Below, one piece after another: positions 9,846 through 21,359 of a DNA stretch of 64,000 nt. Origin of the DNA: Ulota crispa (Eukaryota; Streptophyta; Bryopsida; Orthotrichales; Orthotrichaceae); the NCBI GenBank assembly GCA_963920765.1, contig OY987244.1, forward strand, positions 17,402,358 to 17,466,357, given 5' to 3'. The position numbers and the translations under genes were made by a program. Each line of letters starts with the position of its first letter. Position 1 is the stretch's first letter. The notes under the pieces were generated by a model. That model saw only the letters and a list, made by a program, of their open reading frames with translations, ran no database searches and was not told the origin of the DNA.

Positions 9846-11566
9846 TGCCGGGGCCACAGTACCAGTGTTCGGGAAATTTTTTGTACCTCACCAGCTAAAA
9901 ACCGGCATTTCCATTATTCAGACTGTGCCAGGTATTTTTCTAAATTTACATAACAATATACTATATTTAGAAATTTTAGTAAATTCTAACCGGTTCTTTG
10001 CCGGCAATTTCAGAATGCAGTTGGTTTTTTTCCCAATTCCACCAACTAACAATGAACTAGCAGCTGGCTTTTCCCGCACATTAGGCCACAAAGGCTCAAA
10101 ACCGGTGGTTTGAAACGGATGAAGAGTAACTTGTATTTTTGGAAAATTGGGAGACAATCATTTTTTCAAGTTTTCATCTACTATTCAACTAAAGATAACC
10201 TCTTCACCATTCTAGGGTAGGAGGTTTGAGACGCCGGTTTGTGAACTCTCAAAATTGATAGTTTTAAACAAACTAGAAAGGTAGGCCCTAGAAAGTCAAA
10301 GGATCTGCTTTTACTGAAATCAATAACTCCGACACCTATTTTTCACAAACGGGCGTTTTGAAACGCCAATTTTGGTCTGTGTGGCTCGGCCTTGAGACTT
10401 GCCACAGGTCCTAATTTTTGGTGCCAAACTGTGAGAGGTTTTCAAAATTTTGTAAGTTCGAGCGCCAAAATGTGAGAAATTTTCAAACTTTTGAAAGCTC
10501 AGTTAGCGGGCTTGACAAACTTTTGAGTAAGGTAGAAGAACCTAAAACTGACACTTTAGATGTGGCACTCTAGAAGGTCTTTTGAGAATGTAATACCATG
10601 TGCTTGTTAGGAAATGGACACAGATGCAAGCAAAATTGTTTTCAGAACTTTTTGAGATTGTATGAATAAACTACAAATTGTTGAAGATAACTCCCTAAAC
10701 TGTCCTATTGTCGTCACTAGACCCCCTTTGAAATGCTCATATTGAAATGAAAAGGCACCATCAAAAAGACCATGTCACATGCTCAGCTTTTGCGCCACCT
10801 ACACAACTTGTGTTCTTTGTACCCAGTTATAGTGACAACTTTCCTTAACCTAGGTGTTGGGATTAGGTCAAGCAGCTAGTGCATTTCCTCAACTTTACAG
10901 CTATCAGAAAACAACTAGTGTCTAATTGGATGCTCTTACTTTATAATCTTCTTTGGTCAATTGGTACCCCTCCAACCTTTGTGAGGGCATCTCCACCGGC
11001 CTCATACATTCAAAGGTTTCTATCTATTGAAGGGTCCTCAAGCGCGTTGATCTCCACCCATGCTCTTCAAAAAAGTGGACTTGCACTTTAACATGCTCTG
11101 TAAATAATCATTAGACCATTTATAAAGGAAAGTAGAGGATAAAGTTCACTAAACTCAATACGTATAAGGTAGTAGCAGCTAAAAGTAACACTTCTTGTGA
11201 CACCTAAAATTAAACCTAAAGCTCCCTACTCTTGAACCCAAACAAGACACGCAGGCACCCAATCCATACACACAAGTTAACATAAAGAAACAAAAATTGT
11301 GTATGTGGCGGTTTAGGATTGGATGTGACATGATTTTTTTGTTGTCGCTTTTTTGGAGGTCTAGTATCCACAACAAGTCAATCTAGGAAGTTACCTCAAG
11401 ATGTTCCATGTTCCATCTTTGAGAGTCTCACCTCATCTTGAAATCCCAACTCTATGAGGTTATCAAGGACAAAGATAAGTTCTAAAGAAAGTCATAAACA
11501 TTAGCCTCAAGTCCTACCAATATTTAGGCTTGAATTGACATTTGGATGCACTTCACAGTTCACACT
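9846..11566. other. Spacer downstream of the anion-channel gene
   Basis: Includes the presumed 3'UTR (an ACCGGCA...TGCCGGCA-like inverted pair around 9900-10010). No exon or recognisable element; frames found here are short and lack domains. Confidence 0.4.
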
Positions 11567-11995
11567 AGGGGTAGTCACGGTTTTTCAAAGAATGAAAAGA
11601 GAATGGAGATTGAGAAGTTGTGGAGAGAAAAGAAGAGCCAATAGGAGCTCATTCTTTGTGAAGATGGTGTGAAATCCCGTTTGTTTGTTTTGGAGAACGA
11701 GAATGGGAATGATTACCTACTATTAGAAGATGCAGTAATTACTGCGCTCTCCACCAATGGGAGTCATCAATTGCCAATAAAAACAAGCACAACAAGGTGA
11801 AATGTGGATTGCGAGAGGAGAAACTTCTCTTACTAAACTTCTCAGCGCCCCATTCTTCACCTCTGAAGGAGAAGAATGGGGCACTGAGAAGTTTCACACA
11901 CTAACTAAAACGGAAGTTTCGGCATCCAACACCAAAGGGACACGTTTGCGTTTTCATTCTCCACATGCGGCCTAGAAAGTGTTATGACTACCCTT
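11567..11995. mobile_element. AGGGGTAGTCAC MITE, copy 2
   Basis: Termini AGGGGTAGTCACGG and TATGACTACCCTT with target duplication ACT (11564-11566, 11996-11998). Contains a strong internal hairpin at about 11835-11894 (AAACTTCTCAG...CTGAGAAGTTT around GCCCCATTCTTC). Confidence 0.8.
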
Positions 11996-12473
11996 ACTAT
12001 TTCCCACGTCTTACTAAAATTTGAGAATGTGATTAGTGTGAAGTCAAAAATTAAGACTTGACATTATACACAATGTCCCAAGTTCCAAGTCCCAAGTTCC
12101 AAGTCAAGCAATGGCACAATTAAGGTATCTAAAAGGATTGTCAGATTGATAATTGGCCTCTTGTATTACTTCTCTTCCTTAATGGATAGTGTTATGTTGT
12201 TTATGTTTTGAGAATGATATGTTTATACTTGTAGATTAATACAAAACAAAAACGTTGTTTAAAATGTGGAATGTTATTATGTCCAAATGAGTCGTTTTGT
12301 AGAAAAATTGTGACTGTCCCGTTTTAGCAAAATGAAATATAGGACTTATCCATATTAAAACTTTGTTTGCTAAATTCAAGAAAAAATGGGATTATAGTTG
12401 TACAAAAATGTATGGTTCATATATGCAAGAAGTATTAGCCCATGATGTACAAAATATAGTTATTATGGTCTAT

Positions 12474-13231
12474 TTAACCCCTAAATCCTTGAGTGTCCCT
12501 TGGGGGACAAATGAGATTTTGGGTAGGTACCTATGACTAAACTACTTGGTGTGATTTTTTGAAACTTTTATGGAAGATGGGGAATTCGAAGATCCATGTG
12601 CACATCTAATTTTTTTTCATTTTGACATTTTTTGAAGAAGTATAAAATGAATTTCTGATTTTTTTTGGAGATGGAGCAGTCTGGGCAGCCCAAAAAGTAT
12701 TTTTTAAACTTTACATTTTTTTGAAATAAAAATCTGAAAATGGTTTTTTGAGTTTACATATACATGGGAAGCTTTGAATACTTGTTTCCTGTAAATGAAA
12801 TGAAAGTTATGAGGACTTTTAGTTAACTAGTAGATATGGCTTGTAGTTAATTGGTAGATATGGAGCCATATCTACCAATTAACTAAAAGTCCTCATAACT
12901 TTCAATTCATTTATAGGAAACAAGTATTCAAAGCTTCCCATGTATATGTAAACTCAAAAAACCAATTTCAGATTTTTATTTCAAAAAAATGTAAATTTTA
13001 AAAAAGTTTTTGGGTTGCCTAGACTGCCCCATCTCCATAAATAAATCAGAAATTTATTTTTTACTTCTTCAAAAAATGTCAAAATGAAAAAAAAATAGAT
13101 GTGCACATGGATCTTCGAATTCCCCATCTTCCATAAAAGTTTCAAAAAATCACACCAAGTAGTTTAGTCATAGGTACCTACCCAAAATCTCATTTGTCCT
13201 CCAAGGGGACACTCAAGGATTTAGGGGTTAA
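12474..13231. mobile_element. TTAA-flanked piggyBac-like foldback, palindromic dimer
   Basis: Ends TTAACCCCTAAATCC and GGATTTAGGGGTTAA. The two 375-bp arms are reverse complements meeting at about 12866 (GGTAGATATGGAGCCATATCTACC). Each arm matches the left half of the element at 29771 (GAAACTTTTAT, TCTAATTTTTTTTCATTT, GAAGCTTTGAAT), so this copy looks like two left halves joined head to head. Confidence 0.8.
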
Positions 13232-13650
13232 ACAATAAATTAATATGGGTTTTTCCACACCCAATATGGAACATCAAAGAATTGCAATTTTACTTTTCAG
13301 GTGGCACAAGCATGCACTTATATTTGTTTCTAGGCATGGTTGTCACATTGGACCTCCTCTCTATCCGCTTTCCTACACACCCAAAATGCCCAATTGAGCT
13401 CATGGTCCGTCCAATGTAGTCAACTCATAGTTGGCTTCAAAAAATGATGAAAAATGACAAAAAAAAAATACTTTGTGCATGTTGGTGACACTCAATGTTG
13501 CCAACATGAAGTCAAAACATGGATTCAAAGCCACATCAAGTATTGAAAATGAAAAATACAAGTGGACGCACACAACTGTGTGTGCTGTCCGCTTATGTTG
13601 TCTCATAACTAAATCTTGCCCAAAGTAAAAACCATGGCTGAGGTTAGATG

Positions 13651-13770
13651 CACTATTAGAAAATGGGAATTTTATGACTTTGAGTTATGATTGTTGTGTG
13701 TCATTTATAATTCTAAATGACTCATGACAGTCATAAATTAGAGTCATAAAATGCCCATTTTCTAGTAATG
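13651..13770. mobile_element. Miniature CACTA-type element (120 bp)
   Basis: Left terminus CACTATTAGAAAATGGG and right terminus CCCATTTTCTAGTAATG match the CACTA (En/Spm) end pattern. The flanking ATG on both sides (13648-13650, 13771-13773) is the expected 3-bp duplication. The centre is palindromic (ATGACTTTGAG...CATAAA). Confidence 0.8.
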
Positions 13771-13773
13771 ATG

Positions 13774-14770
13774 ACATACCTTATGGTGAGACTAGAGAGG
13801 CAAAATCCAATTGTTTTTACAAACCAGCAAATCTAGGTGAGAGTAATGATTTACCTCCTGTTTTGGTATTGTTCAATGGTATCCTCATTTGGAGTTTTAG
13901 ATAAAATCACGGTCTTTGAATTCAAATCTAATTTCAAAATTCCCAAATTCAATCTCTTGATGGTAAATATCTCAACACTCACATTTTTTGGCCAGTGAAA
14001 AAGGTGGAATTTTCTACCCTAGCTCTACATAATGGCATGCCATCTAATCTCAGCCCCATGAAAGCATAAAATGTGACATTGGTTAATTTGGGGAAAAACC
14101 TTAATTTTGGGAATTTTCTATTTTTCATTTTTAAAAGTTTTTAATGATTTACAGTGAATTTTATGAAGATTTTTTAAGACCTTACATCAATGATGAAATA
14201 TCTATCAAAAAACTCACTTTAAATAACCAACATATTCTCACAAATTCAAAATTTAGTATTCCAAAATTTGTTTTGGGAAAGTTGATTTTTCCCTAATTAA
14301 TATATATTGTGTTAATAATGTAATGAACCATGACAAGCAAGGTTTTCTTTCTCGGCAATTTAAGGCCCAATTGCCTTTAAAAAAAATGGCGAGCTTCAAG
14401 CTTATAGAAAAAAAAGGGGGAAAAGAATTTTAAAAATGTCAAATTGCAATAATGAAAAATTGCATTGCACACTAGGCTTTTGTAAAATTCTTATCAAATT
14501 GAAAACCAATGCCATCACTTTAAAATTATTTGAGGTGTTGCCTTACCCAATTCCATGCAATAATTTGGTAACACCAATGGTTATTTGGATATTTTCAAAA
14601 AAATGTCATTGAATACTTTTTGCCTATAGAAAAAATCCCATGATGCTGCAAAAATCCAAGCATAGGAGCCACCGGCTTCAACTCCAACCAAAAATAGGGA
14701 TGGAGCCCACAAGCTACAAACCATTTTCAAAGAATGCCACATAACCATTGGTCAGAAAACCAAAAAAAAA
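13774..14770. other. AT-rich spacer with a solo half of the GGGATTGATATG family
   Basis: About 13840-14010 resembles one arm of the Harbinger-like foldback (TAGATAAAATCACGGTCT, CCCAAATTCAATCTCTTGATGGTAAA) without a partner arm. The remainder is unstructured AT-rich DNA. Confidence 0.4.
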
Positions 14771-15078
14771 GGGAAAGTTTCATGGATACCCCTAAAGTTT
14801 GCAATATTTTCATAGATACCCTTGTTTTTGTCAAAAATATCACAAATACCTTTGGACCAAAAAAATGAAGCGTTCATTTTCTTATGCATGTCACTTTCTT
14901 CTCCCTCTGTGCGCACATTACTTATTTCTTATTATGCGTGCACACCAAGGAAGAAAGGAAGTGACATGCACAGCAAAACATATGCCTAAATTGTTTGATC
15001 CAAGAGTATTTGTAATATTTCTGAAAATATAGGGGTATCTCTGAAAATATTGCAAACTGGTATCCATGAAATTTTCCC
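14771..15078. mobile_element. MULE-like MITE with GGGAAAGTTTCATGG ends, copy 2
   Basis: Same termini and inner palindrome as 5254-5552 (GTTTGCAATATTTTCATAGA, TGCATGTCACTT, AAGGAAGTGACATGCA). Poly-A tracts on both flanks obscure the 9-bp duplication. Confidence 0.8.
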
Positions 15079-15728
15079 CCCAAAAAAACCCTGGGGACAA
15101 GGAACTTGAGACTTGGTAACTTACTTGCGACTTGATAATACGAAGTGTGAAGCGCCAAGTCCCAAGTCCCAACTTTGGGCTCTACATTGATCATCAGATC
15201 CTCAGATTTCAGTGCAACGTGGGACATGGAGTGTAAAGCGCCTTACTGTCAACTGCCAGGAGCCTCCCCTGTTGATTCTGAAAAGGGAGGTCAATTTCCC
15301 ACGCTCCTGTACCACAATCCCGACTCTCCACTGACCAGGAAAGTCACATACAAGCGCGCGTAGTAAGGTAAGAGCATCTCGTGCAGCACGTCGCGCTGCC
15401 TAGCAGTAACTGCTTTTGCATTTCAAGTCTTCAACAGCATTTGATGTGTCCATGTGCAGGTTGCGGGGCTTTCAAATTGAGCCTTGTTCTTATCAAATTC
15501 AAGCTTTCTCCAGGCCCACTTCACGGTCTCTTTCAAGTATTGTGCACGCAGGACCCCACTACATAGCTAGGTGTACATACCAGTTCGATTCGTTGTAATA
15601 CAGGTGTAGGTTCAGAAGATTTGAGAGCTGCAAGAGAACTTCAAGCCTGGCCGTGAAGGTTTGGGTCATTCACCCCATGAAACCTCATTTTTCTAGTGCT
15701 TGGAAAGCATGCTCCAGGAGATGCCCTA
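15079..15728. other. Spacer with remnant of a CCCAAGTCCC-type MITE
   Basis: Contains AAGTCCCAAGTCCCAA (about 15154) and CAGATTTCAG, reminiscent of the element at 47-375, with no recoverable borders. Otherwise nothing supported. Confidence 0.35.
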
Positions 15729-16041
15729 AGGAGGCTCTAAAAGCGTGTAGGCTCTAAAATGGTGCTCCTCCTCAAATGTATTCTGTTTGTACATGTTGTT
15801 TTCATAATCCTTCAACAATGTATATTTGAGGAGGTGCATCATTTTAGAGCCCCCTATGGCCTTTCCATTTCAAAATTTTATAATTGATTCCAAAAAACTC
15901 TAAAAATATGTGAAACAATTTGGGTTAGATGCCAATTTCTCTTGTCTTTCAAGAGAAATTTATTGAATTTTTTTCAAGACGTTTCACCTCCCTAAAATCA
16001 AGTTTCAGCCCTCTGATGGTCCATCGATGAGCCTCCTACCT
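15729..16041. mobile_element. TA-flanked AGGTAGGAGGCTC MITE, copy 4
   Basis: Right end GAGCCTCCTACCT then TA is intact; the left end AGGAGGCTCT has lost a few bases. Body: CTCCTCCTCAAATGTA, TTGAGGAGGTGCATC, TTTCAGCCCTCTGATGGTCC. Confidence 0.8.
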
Positions 16042-16073
16042 TACCTTAACTTGACTTAACTTAACTTACATCA

Positions 16074-16370
16074 AATAGTGCATTTAGGTTGCCCCATACT
16101 AATTCCTGACATTTCATACTATTTAAATATTTACCAAGACAACTGTTTCTTTTGTTATTAACTATTGTAATACACAATGGAAGAAGCAAGCAGAGGTTGG
16201 ATAAGAGTCAAAGATAAGGTACAGGGAAGCTAAACGTTAGACAAAACCAAAAATTATTGTAATATAAAGAGAGTTGCATGCACCTCCATATAACTTAGGG
16301 TGACACATGAGATAACCTTGCCAAGGAAAATAAGGCAACCTAATTGTTAAGGCAACCTAAATGCACTATT
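16074..16370. mobile_element. AATAGTGCATTTAGGTTGCC MITE, copy 1
   Basis: Terminal inverted repeat of about 20 bp (AATAGTGCATTTAGGTTGCC and its complement). Two more copies lie head to tail at 20371-21053. Located just upstream of the AIFM2-like gene. Confidence 0.75.
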
Positions 16371-16377
16371 AGGTGTA

Positions 16378-16480
16378 GCTCAGCTGCTAGCCTGCTGCTG
16401 AAGCTCCTTGAGCGCCTTCCTTCCGCCTCGGAAGAGTACAAGATCCGCAGTCTCGGAGATCCAATGAAACACTATTCGAT
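16378..16480. pseudogene. Short coding-like fragment of unknown origin
   Basis: A GC-rich island with normal codon texture between a MITE and the AIFM2 promoter. On the minus strand it reads ISETADLVLFRGGRKALKEL followed by QQQASS and a TGA, like a protein C-terminus. On the plus strand it reads LLLKLLERLPSASEEYKIRS then LGDP before a TAA, faintly like a PUB domain. Only one frame can be real and no parent gene was recognised. Possibly a captured exon fragment. Confidence 0.25.
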
Positions 16481-16677
16481 GCAATTACCCTAACCCCCCC
16501 CCCCCCAAATAATAGTCGCCCACCCTCCCACTATGCTTCGCCTGCACCTTCCTCCACTAACGTTCCAAAATAACCTCTGGACATCTCCTCTCATTCAGCT
16601 TGCTTTTGCCACTTCCAGCTTACCCGGGAACAACACACTCCAGTCTCCAGGATCAGTCCGTGCCATGACAGAAAACT

Positions 16678-16685
16678 ATATAAAG
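16678..16685 (+). promoter_or_regulatory. TATA box of the AIFM2-like gene
   Basis: TATATAAA lies about 215 bp before a strong 5'UTR splice donor (GAAG|GTAAGT at 16894/16895). A CT-rich leader with ACTC repeats follows, so transcription likely starts near 16710. A C-tract lies at about 16495-16506. Confidence 0.6.
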
Positions 16686-16904
16686 TCGGTACTCTCACAC
16701 CCTCATACTCCATGCCAACATATCTCACTCACTCACTCACTCCGAATCCGCACATTCACGTCCATAGCCACTCCTTTCTCATTTCCAGATCTCGACTTCC
16801 CTGACACACAAGTTTTGCTTCCGTTGTACAAGATCTCGCAGTTTTCACTTGCAGGAGATCGATCTGATCTGATCTGATCTGGTTCAGTGAGAAGGTAAGT
16901 ATTG

Positions 16905-17500
16905 GAAAAAGCTTGTAGCGATGGTGTTTTAAGTGTATAAGATTTATCTAGGTTTAGAAATTCTTATACTATGTGTCGATTGACTGGAACTGGTGTTAGC
17001 TAGGAAATGATCAGACTTGATGTTAGAGTTTGATATCGATCCCTCGAAGTTGGGTGTTTTAATGTTGATTTACGAGGATTCTGGGAAGGATTGGTAAGCT
17101 TGTGGCGATGATATTTAGGTTTATAAGATTTATCTAGGTTTAGAAATTTTTATAGTACTATGTGTCGATTGACTGGGACTGGTAATAGCTTAGCTGGAAG
17201 CTTGGAACTTGGAACTGATCAGACTTGACGTTAGAGTTTGATATCAATCTCTCGAAGTTGCGTGTTTTAATGCTTATTTTACGAGGATTTTGGTAAGGAT
17301 TGGAAAGCTTGTGGAGTTGTGGCGATGATATTTTAAGTTTATAAGATTTATCTAGGTTTAGAATTTCTTATACTATGTGTCGATTGACTGCGACTGGTAT
17401 TAGCTTGGAACTGATCGGACTTGATGTTAGAGTTTGATTTTGATCTCTTGAAGTAGGGTGTTTTAATGTTTATATACGAGGTTTTTGTAGGAGGATTGAG
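16905..17500. repeat. Three tandem units of about 200 bp in the 5'UTR intron of the AIFM2-like gene
   Basis: TATAAGATTTATCTAGGTTTA followed by TATGTGTCGATTGACTG, GATCAGACTTGA and GTTAGAGTTTGAT occurs three times (starting about 16938, 17120 and 17340). The units lie wholly inside the leader intron that runs from the donor at 16895 to an acceptor at 17532 or 17535. Confidence 0.85.
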
Positions 17501-17585
17501 GTTTAATGAATCTGTTTGGTTCGTTTCTGTAGCAGGAGGGAGGAACTAGTGGCATTGAAGGAAGGAAGGGGCAGGAGCTGAAAAA

Positions 17586-20500
17586 ATGGCAGAGAAGCGA
17601 CACATCGTGGTGGTGGGGGGAGGAGTGGCGGGTACCACCGTCGCTCACGCCTTTGACACTGACGCTTACAAACTCACGCTCATTGATCCGTAAGTATTTC
17701 ATAACTTATCTTACCCTCTTAAAATATGCCAGTTTCACGAATACGAGTACGTGGGTATATTTACACAATTCAGCTAAGTACTTAGAATATGTATTTTCCT
17801 TCTGAAAGCCTAACATGTTACTCTGATACGTTTGAAGTTGGGGAGGCTTGAATGACAAATTCAACTAGCTATGGACAATGTAGTGATTTCTCAATACATC
17901 TGTTCTCTACTACCTTTCAAGTGTTCTCTATTAGGAGTAGTCACAGGTGCCTTAATTGCCCCATTCTCAATCTGCAAAGAATGGGGGCATGGCACTTTCT
18001 CCTTAATTTGTGGAGGCTCTCTATTGAGAAGTTTTTTTCTTCATCTCGAGAAGAGAAAAAAATAGGCGAGAATAAGTTTTAGCACGTGAAGTTTTGATTG
18101 ATGCATGGTTCTTCTTCACCCATCTCACTCTTCTTACTTTCACCCTTCTTGTAATTGGAAACTTGAGTTGAGTGTGTGAATGCAACTTGCTTCTTATAGC
18201 ATCACCACTTTTGAAGTACACTCATTCTCCATTCTCCACCTCCCACAAAGGGGAGCCACACCATCCATAGAAAATGCTCCCATGATTCCTATTTCCACTG
18301 CACAACATTTAGGAGAAGGTGTGACTACCCCTATCGTTTAACAAATACCTCCAAGTGTTTTGCAAACCAAAACAGTTTTTTCAGTTGCTACTGACATAAG
18401 GACTTCGGATAATTTAGATTTTTAGTTGAATGCGTCATTTGAGCTGGCTGGCTGGATGTTGCATGTGCGCAGGAAGGATTACTACGAGGTTCCCTACTCC
18501 AAATTGAGATGCGTGGTGGAGCCCAAATTTGCGGAGAGGTCGGTCATGAAGCACTCCGAGTACATGAAGAAGGGCAAAGTGTTGCGAGATTCAGCAAGCA
18601 GTGTGACAGGCTCCGAGCTCGTGACAGACTCTGGTGAACGAGTGCCGTTCGATGTCCTTGTCGTCAGTACCGGCACTGTTTTCACCGGACTCACGACCAA
18701 GGAGGAGGTCCTTAAGGATTATCAAGCAGGTAAGCAGGACTAATGCCTTTCACCAACCCAAATCCACACCTTTGAAAGGCAAGGTAACCTTTTTTCCAAA
18801 ATAGATTGCAGAGAGACGGTTCATATTACGTCCCATGTCCCACTGAAATCTCAAAATTCGGTTGGTGAGAGGTAAAAAGTGAAGACTTAATAATTCACAC
18901 TATGTTCCAAGTCTCATGTCCTGGTTCAATGCATTTTGCTTACATAAGATCATTTTTGGAACGAAAGTTTTGATGTCAAGTAGGTGGGATTTCACTGAGG
19001 GTTTGGGTTAATCATTTTGCTGGAGTGACCTACTTTTCAACCCAGGTCCTAATACTATTTTCGCATGAAATATTCACAATTTTCTTTTGTACTCCTTTTG
19101 ACCCTTAATTATCCAACAAACTTTGAATTCAGTATCAGGGATGATATACACGACGTCCCATGTCTCATTTATGCAAGTCCCACATCATCACATCTATCTC
19201 ACTGGTCTGGTTGCCTTTACCATTACCTAACCGTATGCAACATATGAGTACATGATTGCATAATACCCCAAGGATTACCAAGCTAGTAACCCAATCTCCG
19301 TTACTACACTAAGTTACATTCTTCTTCTGAGTCTTTGCATAACCTGTTCAAACAGCTAGCCTTATTCAACACAAACAAAGAACTTCACCCCTAAAATTCC
19401 TACGTTCTCTAAATCCACTATCTTTGAGCTCATTAGGGTTCCCCTTTCAAAGAGATTAGCACAATATTCGTTAATTTGGAAAGAACTCTTTCTCATAACA
19501 GATTTTGGGATATTGAATTTTGCATTTGTGAGAACATTTTGGTGATTTAAATTGAATTTTTTGATTTATTGCTTTGAGATGTATCATCAAAAATAATCTT
19601 AGAATTTACTCTAAATCACTATAAAAACTCACAAAAGTGAAAAATAGAAGTCTGAAAATTGGTGTTTCTTCCCAAATTAATGAATATTCTGTTAAGAGAC
19701 TCTAGACTCATGAAAATGTTTGAGAAGGTTCAGAGATCTGAGGAAGCGTTATTTCGGTTTTTCTTTGACCCAGAGAACGCAAAGCTTTTGGCGGCGGAGT
19801 CGGTGCTGATCGTGGGCGGAGGACCGGTGGCCGTGGAGTTAGCGGGAGAGATCGTGACCGACTTTCCGAACAAGAAGGTGACGCTGGTGCACGGGGGAAA
19901 CCGGCTGATCGAGTTCGTGGGAGCCACGGCGTCCACGAAGGCGCTCAAGTGGTTGCAGTCGAAGAAGGTGACGGTCATCCTGAACGAGAGAATGGACGTC
20001 GACGACCTCGCGGGTCCCAACTACGTGACCAAGAACGGCACCGCGATTCATGCTGATATGCACTTCGTTTGTGTCGGACAGAAAGTGGGGTCCTCGTGGT
20101 TGAGAGGCTCCGACCTCGAAGCTGTGATGGACAGCAATGGGCGCTTGAAGGTGGACCGCCACATGCGAGTCGAAGGCCACTCCAACGTCTACGCCCTCGG
20201 CGACATCTGCAACACCAAGGTACACTACTGCCCAAACCTGCTCAAAAGCCCTAAACCCTCCCCTCGTGATCTCCGCCCAAAACCCTAAACCCTCCCTTGT
20301 GATCTCCGCTCAAAAACCCCTGTGAACTTGAGCAATGAGCTCACTGAACTTGCTCAAGGATCCTGCACCAAATAGTGCATTTGGGTTATCCCAGATTAAT
20401 TTCTTGACGTTATACATTGTTTATATACTTACTGCCGTTACAATAATTTCAGCAAGAACTACTTACTGTTACAATAATTTCAGCAAGAACTACTTACTGC

Positions 20501-21359
20501 AAGAAGTAACTTTTAAAGGCCCTGGCAATAACAACACAGACTTAGAAATGACAAATCAGCAGTGTTCATGTCATAAACCATGTGAAAATTCTAATATCTA
20601 AAGAGTTACATGCATCTACAAGTGGCCAAGCCATGATATGTTAGATAACTTTCCATGGTAAGGTAACTTAATTGTTAAGGCAACCTAAATGCACACTAAA
20701 TAGTGCATTTAGGTTGCCCCATACTAGTTTCTTGACATTTCACACTATTTAAATATGTATCAAGACTACAATAACTTTAGTCAATAATCACTATAATAAA
20801 CAATGGAGTAAGTAAGCAAGCAAGCAAAGATTGGGTGCAATAACATGCGCCAAAATCAAGGAATAGGAAAGTGAGAATCTTAGATAGAACCAAGAATTAC
20901 TGTAGCATAAAGACAATTGCATACTCCTCCATGTAGCAAAGGTTGAATCATGAGGTAACTTTGCCTAGGTAAGGCAATCTTATTGTTAAAGCAACCTAAT
21001 TGGCAAAGCAACCTAATTGGCGAAGCAACCTAATTGTTGAGGCAACCCAAAATTCAATATGTGGTGTGTACTAAACTTGTTGGGGGTGGTGATTGCAGGA
21101 GAGCAAGCAGGGATATTTAGCGCAACAGCAAGCGGCGGTGGTGATTGCCAACATCAAGAAGCAGATCAAGGATCCACAGGTGGCGAAGCTGTCGGAGTAC
21201 AAGCCTGCCACGTCGACCATGGCGGTGGTGTCGCTGGGTCGGAATTTGGGGCTCATGCAAATGCCGCTGGGCACTTTGCTGGGGCGCTTGCCTGGCATGC
21301 TCAAGAGCAAGGACCTGTTTGTCGGCGCCTCCAGGAAAGTTGTCGGTTTGCGTGCTTAG
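17586..21359 (+). CDS. AIFM2: AIFM2/FSP1-like FAD-dependent NAD(P)H oxidoreductase, 4 coding exons
   Basis: Pyridine-nucleotide disulfide-reductase-type flavoprotein related to apoptosis-inducing factor homologue AIFM2/FSP1, which reduces quinones with NAD(P)H. Exons 17586-17689, 18473-18729, 19774-20219, 21099-21359 (1068 nt, 355 aa). FAD-binding Rossmann motif VVVGGGVAGTTVA (residues 8-20), then LIDPKDYYEVPYSKLR. Second nucleotide-binding motif VLIVGGGPVAVELAGEI. FAD-closing motif VYALGDIC. C-terminus about 85 aa. The start ATG follows a spliced 5'UTR and gives the first Rossmann strand a normal N-terminus. It starts MAEK, without Gly2, so the N-myristoylation that places human FSP1 on membranes is not available. 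Introns hold MITEs at 17933, 20371 and 20699. The acceptor at 19774 follows a strong pyrimidine tract and joins YQA to ENAKLL. Confidence 0.92.
17933..18332. mobile_element. AGGGGTAGTCAC MITE, copy 3 (intron of AIFM2-like gene)
   Basis: Termini AGGAGTAGTCACAGG and GTGTGACTACCCCT. The flanking triplets ATT and ATC are an imperfect 3-bp duplication. Contains an inner inverted pair GCCCCATTCT / AGAATGGGGGC near 17957-17985. Confidence 0.75.
20249..20314. repeat. Tandem duplication of about 34 bp with ACCCTAAACCCT core
   Basis: CCCTAAACCCTCCC followed by TCGTGATCTCCGC and then, with two changes, the same again. Lies just inside intron 3 of the AIFM2-like gene; the core resembles a telo-box. Confidence 0.7.
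20371..20698. mobile_element. AATAGTGCATTT MITE, copy 2
   Basis: Left end AATAGTGCATTTGGGTT, right end AGGCAACCTAAATGCAC. Contains an internal duplication of CAATAATTTCAGCAAGAACT (20441, 20470). Directly followed by copy 3. Confidence 0.7.
20699..21053. mobile_element. AATAGTGCATTT MITE, copy 3, tandem to copy 2
   Basis: Starts AATAGTGCATTTAGGTTGCC where copy 2 ends. The right end is amplified into several short repeats (AAGCAACCTAATTGG at about 20990-21045). It stops about 45 bp before the last acceptor of the AIFM2-like gene. Confidence 0.7.
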
